From Fennellomyces sp. T-0311 (Eukaryota > Mucoromycota > Mucoromycetes > Mucorales > Lichtheimiaceae): 64,000 bases of DNA. The DNA lies in NCBI GenBank assembly GCA_025266875.1, contig JALLLT010000002.1, positions 806,001 to 870,000 of the forward strand, read 5' to 3'. The position numbers and the translations under genes are program-made. Shown in pieces: positions 58,932-64,000 of the stretch (within the stretch, counting starts at the first letter, position 1; every line of letters begins with the position of its first letter). Below the pieces are notes generated by a model, which saw only the letters and a program-made list of their open reading frames with translations, did not search any database and had not been told where the DNA came from.

Positions 58932-59069
58932 ATATACTGGACGCACTGTCGTAAGAACAAGGCACGGCAATTCCTCAAAAACGAAGGGAAAATACCACCG
59001 CCTATTCCAGATCGTAATCAGAAAGATTTGACTGATGTCGAAGACGTTCACTTTATGTACATACCTTAG

Positions 59070-59815
59070 AGATAATGATCCCCAGTAGTGTAAATAATTT
59101 TGGCGATTTTTATGGAGCAATTGATTCGTGCCTTATGCTATTATGCATGTGTACCAGACCCGGGGGAGACATTACAAGGCCCAGCCCCAGCAACTACCGA
59201 TAGCCGAGATTGACAGATTTATGCTTTACTTTCCATTCCTTTAATCAAACCGGCCTGTCTTTTTCCCAACAGGGTTTTTTCAGACATGGCACATGATCTC
59301 CTATTTATACTATGCATATTTTTACCACAAGGAAGCGATCATATCCTATAGGGGCAGGTCTATTAGTCTTCCACCAATAAATACAATACTTTTCAACTAT
59401 CATGCATGTGCGAGGGCCTTTGCGGATTTTGAAGCACAATGATAAAATCATCAGCCGGCTGACTTTTGAATTTGCTCGGCATAGACAAAGGACTAACACT
59501 TTTACCGCTGTCGACCCGTACGCAATAGTTTAGTCTTTCGCTCAAAGTACGGCATTTATGTGACACACACTAAAGATTATTTGACATACCTCCATTGTTT
59601 TACCTATATAGCTCTTTAATCAGTACGTTTAAAATATCTCTTGTTCACTTTACCATATCTACATTGGTAAGCAAATGTACATCAAGTAAAAAATTGATGC
59701 AATATGGACTTAATTTGTTTCTTGGTATCCTAATTTGCTTGCTCCTTTACCGCTTACTTTTAGTCATATCTGTGCCGTTCCAGAGTTCTAATAAGGGTAC
59801 ATCAATCAACGAAAG
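59070..59815. other. Intergenic region between array copies 2 and 3
   Basis: No supported gene; the final 200 bp are T-rich and probably hold the promoter of copy 3. Confidence 0.4.
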
Positions 59816-61563
59816 ATGCCTTTTGAGCGCAGTATTACTGTGTCCTCCAGCGTAAAGCCATCGCTAGAAAATGGACAACAAAACAAGCCCTGGTTTTCGA
59901 CGAAAGAGGAACGAAAGCTTGTGCGCAAAATCAGTTTTGCCACAATGCCATTTCTTATTCTTATTTTGATAGTCCAGGTACGCATAGGTCTATTAAAAAA
60001 CAAAGTTACCTCGAGGCTTATGGCATAAACATCCAGTTTATCGATAAATTTATTTTAAACTTTGCCGCTGTCTTGGGTCTGTACGATGACACGCACATTA
60101 CACAAACTCAGTTCAATTGGCTAGGATCCATCTTCTATGCTGGGTTTCTGTTTTTTCAAGTACGTCAATGGTCCTTACCGACACTTTTGTTCACTCTGAG
60201 TGCTTACAATGATGATTGTATTAAGTAGATTCCGAATCAATATTTAGTTCAGCGGCTTCCTGTGTCAAAGTACTACGGTGTTATTTTGTCACTATGGGGT
60301 GTTTCCTTGGCGGTGACGGCATTAGCCAAAAACTTTCAGCAGCTAGCAGCCCTTCGCTTTGTGCTTGGTTTCTTTGAAGGGTCAACAAGCAGTGTGTAAG
60401 CAATGTCTGTATATATGTATAAATATCACCTAACATTTTCATCAAGGGTGTTTCTATTGGTCAGCACTTTCTATAGACGAACAGAACAAGTGTTCTGGTT
60501 TGGTGCCTTGATGGGCTGTAACTTTGCTGGGATGGCAGTCGCCGGGCTCTTAGGATATGGAATGGGTCACCTGCAAGACGTAAATGGTCTGAGTGCCTGG
60601 CAATGGTATATATATAGTAACTCACACATCGTTGTAGTTGGTCATTAATCCTATTTGTAGGAGTGTGATCATCTGGGGTAGCGCCACTGTGGTATGCGGA
60701 ATTCTTCTTTTCTTTTTCCTCCCGGATACTGCAAAATCGCGATGGTTTTATCTGACAGATCGAGAGAAAAAAATCATTGATGAAAGAATTCTTGACAACG
60801 CCACCATTGAGTCCAAGGAGTTCAAAATCGCTCATATATATGAAGCGCTAAAAGAGCCACGTCTTTACTGTTACGTTGCAATCCAAACGTTGATCAACTT
60901 ACAGAATGGCTGCACAACAATTTTCAGCTCACAGATAATCCACGATATGGGGTTTACTGTAAGTACGTATACAACACTCTGAAATTGTTTTTGACATCGA
61001 TGTAGCAATTCGAATCGATTTTGTTAAACATTCCTATTGCTGCAGCAACTGCCTTATTGGTCGCTATGGCAATGTATCTCAGTCACCGTTTTGGCGAGCT
61101 GTGTTACGTTGCGGCCTTCATGACAGCAATATCGCTTATTGCTATAATTTTACTGTGCGTAATACCGAGAGGAGGAGCCAGACTTGTTGGCATAATTCTT
61201 TCTTCTCCCGCATCAACAATCCTCCTGCTCGAAGCCATGATGGCTAATAACGTTATCGGATATACGAAGAAGGTGTTTTACCTCGGTATGCTACTCTTTG
61301 GTTACTGCCTGGGAAACTTTCTCGGGCCACTCATGATGATTGAAAATGAAGCCCCACGGTATGTTGGAGGAATGACAGGGTACGCTGTCGCGGATTCTGT
61401 TGCAATCGCTCTGTTTTTTATGGTACGCTATATGCACAAGCGTAAAAACCAGAAGCGGGACGCAATAAAGGCCGAAAATGGCGACCACCCTGGTGTACCA
61501 GAAAATCGGCGGCATTTTGATTGGACCGACGTTGAGGACGTCAACTTCAGATATCGACTTTAA
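59816..61563 (+). CDS. MFS transporter, ACS family, array copy 3 (intact)
   Basis: Six exons (59816-59977, 60037-60159, 60229-60395, 60447-60605, 60661-60958, 61006-61563) give 488 residues. It matches copies 1 and 2 throughout: FIDKFILNFAAVLGLYDDTH, RLPVSKYYGVILSLWGVSLA, STFYRRTEQVFWFGALMG, SRWFYLTDREKKIIDERI, ALKEPRLYCY and the end DWTDVEDVNFRYRL. The 326-nt exon of copies 1 and 2 is here divided by an extra intron into 167 and 159 nt; all other junctions are at the same places. No damage. The substrate may differ from copy 1, since the transmembrane parts have diverged more than the loops. Confidence 0.9.
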
Positions 61564-61733
61564 GCCTCACGGGGATACTGACCAGTATCTACGTACACTA
61601 TTATACTTCACCTTATTTACAAAAATAGTACTACAGTGTTTAACCCTTAGTTATAGAGTAATATCATCGTTTTTATGAAATCCACCCTGATGTGAAGTAT
61701 AATACACCCGATCTAGTCCGAGATTTATCTTTA
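61564..61733. other. 3' region of array copy 3
   Basis: Short AT-rich spacer; a partial, weaker repeat unit may begin near 61710. Confidence 0.4.
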
Positions 61734-62024
61734 ATCCGGGTCATGGCTTTGCTGATCCAAGTTGATCTTAAAAGTGATCCAGATCATGATTTCGCTCATC
61801 CGAGCTGACTTTACAGTGATTCAGGTTATGACTTTGCTGGTACGGGTTGATCTTAGCGATCAGGCCATGGCTTTACTGATCCTAGTTGGTCTTAAGTGGT
61901 CCACATCATGACTTCGCTGATCCGAGATGATCTCTAGTGATCCTAGCCATAACCTTCCTGATCCGATTTGATCTTAAAAATGATCCAAGTCATGACTATC
62001 CCAATTTGGGTCGATCTTAAAGTC
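61734..62024. repeat. Degenerate minisatellite, about 42-bp unit, seven copies
   Basis: Units of 40-43 bp follow one another, each with ATCCxxGTCATGACTTTGCT then GATCCGAGTTGATCTTAAAGTG as rough consensus. Examples are ATCCAGATCATGATTTCGCT and ATCAGGCCATGGCTTTACTG. The unit carries two or three GATC-like words. It lies between copy 3 and the decayed copy 4. Not in a reading frame of any gene. Confidence 0.75.
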
Positions 62025-62689
62025 AACTCTCGAAAGCCATGTCCGTAATATATACTCTCATACATATATTGCAAAGAGTACGGCCACAGTGGCGCGTAGC
62101 ATATGATTAATAGACCCTATACGCCACTAGCTTGTAGTTAATGTGACAATAGCGTCGTCAACATATGCATGCTCTACTAAAGCCTGCTTCGGCTTAGACC
62201 TGTGGGCCGTTAATTTTGTTTCCCATGGCAGTAACTGCCGTAATTCAAAGGAGTGATCTCAGCCGCCGGCACTAGGTCAATGTCAAACCAAGCATTGCCT
62301 TAGTTATTGGCACCTTATATGTTAAACTGAAGCCATCCACATTATCTATCTATATAATATATTTAACTATACCTAAAGCATAATTCCGATAGTAAATTAG
62401 ATGGGACGATCTCATCGGGTACATAACATGACACTATGGTGTCTGAAGAATAGAAAGAAAAGGCTGTACAGTACTGCAGGAGCGTAAAAGTCACTTTTAC
62501 TGATTTGCATGTGGGCTATCCCTTTTCTTTTATTTTATTTAGTTGAAAAAAGTATGAATTTGTATATGGAAGGCTAATTAACATGTCCCTATAGGTACTT
62601 AGTTTCATACGCATCGTAGAATCGTAAGCATTGAATACAATAAACAGAGATCTTGACAACGGTGATCCTTGTCAACATAGTGGCGAAAA
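62025..62689. other. Intergenic region before the decayed copy 4
   Basis: No supported gene. Confidence 0.4.
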
Positions 62690-64000
62690 AGAGTATTTGG
62701 AAACGGAAAAGGAGAACGATGAGGAGTATAGACCTGTACGAAAGATACGTAGGTCCCTTATACCATTGCTTTGCGCTACATAGTGAGGCTGTTCGAGGAA
62801 ATGAGAGGAAGAGTGACCGACTGTATATTTAAAACCGATGATAAGCGGTGGGATGAGCAAATTTTGAGTTCGGCAACTATCATGGAATTATTCGAAGATA
62901 CCTGAATTACTCAAGCACGGTTTGGTTCTACTAGGCTCGGTCCTGTATGTGCGCATACCGGCATATCAGGCACCAAACACTTGATTCAAAAGCTGCCAAT
63001 ACCCAAGTGCTTTGGCACGGCTATATTTTTCCGAGGAGTTGTTATTGCCGTGACAGCACTATGTACTAATTTTGATGACCTGGTTACAGTCCGGCTGCTC
63101 CTCGGTGTTTTTAAGGCAACCGTTTATCCATAAGAGTTTCAACCCGTCTTTCTCCTTTTATATAACTCATGAGGCCTGGAATGCTGCTTCCGGCAGATGT
63201 ATATTTCTGCTGATTAGTACACTTTATCGACAAAGCGGACAAGTCATATGGTATATGGTTGTCATAATCTGTATCGAGTGAAATAATGTCGATCGTAAGT
63301 TGACTCATTATTTACAGTGTTGTTCACATGCATAAAATGGGCAGTATAAGTGCAGGGAAGTGGTGAAAATACTGGTCTAATCGTTTTGCAGCTGAGCAAT
63401 TGTGTTAAGCATTGCTTCAAGTATCGTATCCTATGGGACACATTGACGGTGTTGGTGGGTGCAGCGGTCTTTTGATCCTACCAGACAATGTGAAACCGCG
63501 CTGGTTCGACTTACCCTGGAAGAAGAGCTTATTGTGAATGAGTCCACTAGTGACAATGCTGTAATCGGAAGCAAGCAGTTCAAACTCACGCATGTTGCAG
63601 AAGCTATAAAGGAGCTTATACTATATTATTACTCACTGGTAGCTTAATATCTGTATCTGCAAAGTGGAGAAATAGATATAGTACAGTCCTTATTAAGGAT
63701 AGAGGTTTACGATAACATCTGTATATGATGCAATCGACTTTGAAATTCATTCTATTTTGAATTTCGAAGGGCTTTCCTTCAGGATACCAGGCTCCGTTGT
63801 CAGTATTTGCATTCTCCATGTGGCCATGTACTTTAGCTATCGACTCCACAAAATCAGATATGTAAGTGCCACAGTCAGCTTCATTTCCTTCATTGAAGTA
63901 AACCTTTTTTATTTACTACAGGATGGCGCCACCAAGCTTTGCGGCATATACCTATCCGCCGTCACCTCAGTACATATATGCCATGATCATAACTTCGATG
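62690..64000 (+). pseudogene. Decayed ACS-family transporter, array copy 4 (runs off the window)
   Basis: Pieces in shifting frames follow the order of copy 3: an N-terminal VRKIRRSLIPLLCAT then stop; IMELFEDT with stop, ITQARF; APNT with stop, then KLPIPKCFGTAIFFRGVVIA; LVTVRLLLGVFKATVYP with stop; IFLLISTLYRQSGQVIW; VNESTSDNAVIGSKQFKLTH and EAIKELILYYYS; FRIPGSVVSICILHVAMYFS; and GATKLCGIYLSAV near the edge. Many stops and shifts make it non-functional. A gap between the KATVYP and IFLLIS segments sits where only copy 3 has its extra intron, so it probably arose from copy 3. It continues past 64000. Confidence 0.8.

Larger units (their letters stand above)
56670..59069 (+). pseudogene. MFS transporter, ACS family, array copy 2, last exon split by insertion
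   Basis: Exons 56670-56849, 56908-57030, 57107-57432, 57491-57788 and 57860-58279 read like copy 1 (LTDKLTLNMAGVMGIYEDTG, VTAWGLVLFCTSFGKNFSEL, LKEPRLYCYFFITVLLF). At 58279 the frame meets a 648-bp insertion whose first three bases, TGA, are an in-frame stop, giving 449 residues. The missing end resumes at 58932 with the frame kept: YWTHCRKNKARQFLKNEGK and DLTDVEDVHFMYIP, stop at 59069. The product lacks only the end of TM12 and the cytoplasmic tail, so partial function is possible. No other damage is seen, so the insertion is young. The start could also be ATG 56589. Confidence 0.85.

Noticed and set aside
1..64000. CRISPR arrays, operons, Shine-Dalgarno sites
   Set aside because: The sequence is eukaryotic with spliced genes; no direct-repeat/spacer pattern of that type is present.

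Overview
The window is fungal nuclear DNA. It has short GT-AG introns (mostly 45-70 nt) with CTAAC-type branch sites, an intronless elongation factor 3 gene, small compact genes and long AT-rich gaps. The style of the Tnp2-type transposase and of the transporter family suggests an early-diverging lineage such as Mucoromycota. That placement is my inference; no marker here proves it. All gene models were built by reading splice sites and frames directly.

Layout. 1-160: C-terminus of an unidentified acidic-tailed protein. 571-936: small single-pass protein, probably mitochondrial. 1616-3475 (-): six-exon anion:cation symporter (ACS) MFS transporter. 4300-10652: an apparently complete CACTA/EnSpm transposon with matching CAC(T/C)ATGGGAAA termini, a GAT target duplication, a multi-exon Tnp2-type transposase (+) and a divergent accessory gene (-) with zinc-binding-like and AT-hook-like motifs. 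11114-11304: 72-bp tandem repeat. 14451-16085: two-RRM protein with a Lys/Ala tail. 18052-20000 (-): class II-like eIF4E with a very long low-complexity N-terminus. 24162-25672 (-): SWIM-RING zinc-finger protein. 26140-28080: decayed coding sequence, a pogo-like MITE, a foldback and a second MITE-like element. 29650-32898: translation elongation factor 3.

33748-52953 holds five plus-strand genes for secreted, extremely acidic proteins, four of them with dibasic (Kex2-like) sites and all with a TATA box close upstream. Between them lie coatomer alpha (42907-47170) and a wax synthase-type membrane acyltransferase (47285-48579, -). The largest acidic gene (51115-52953) repeats a module of acidic run, short hydrophobic peptide and KKR, as expected of a processed peptide precursor.

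53889-64000 is a tandem array of four ACS-family transporters at different stages: intact, interrupted in the last exon by a 648-bp solo-LTR-like insertion, intact with one extra intron, and decayed. A 42-bp minisatellite lies between the third and fourth.

The strongest candidates for something undescribed are the acidic propeptide gene family and the two-gene CACTA element with its unusual accessory protein.
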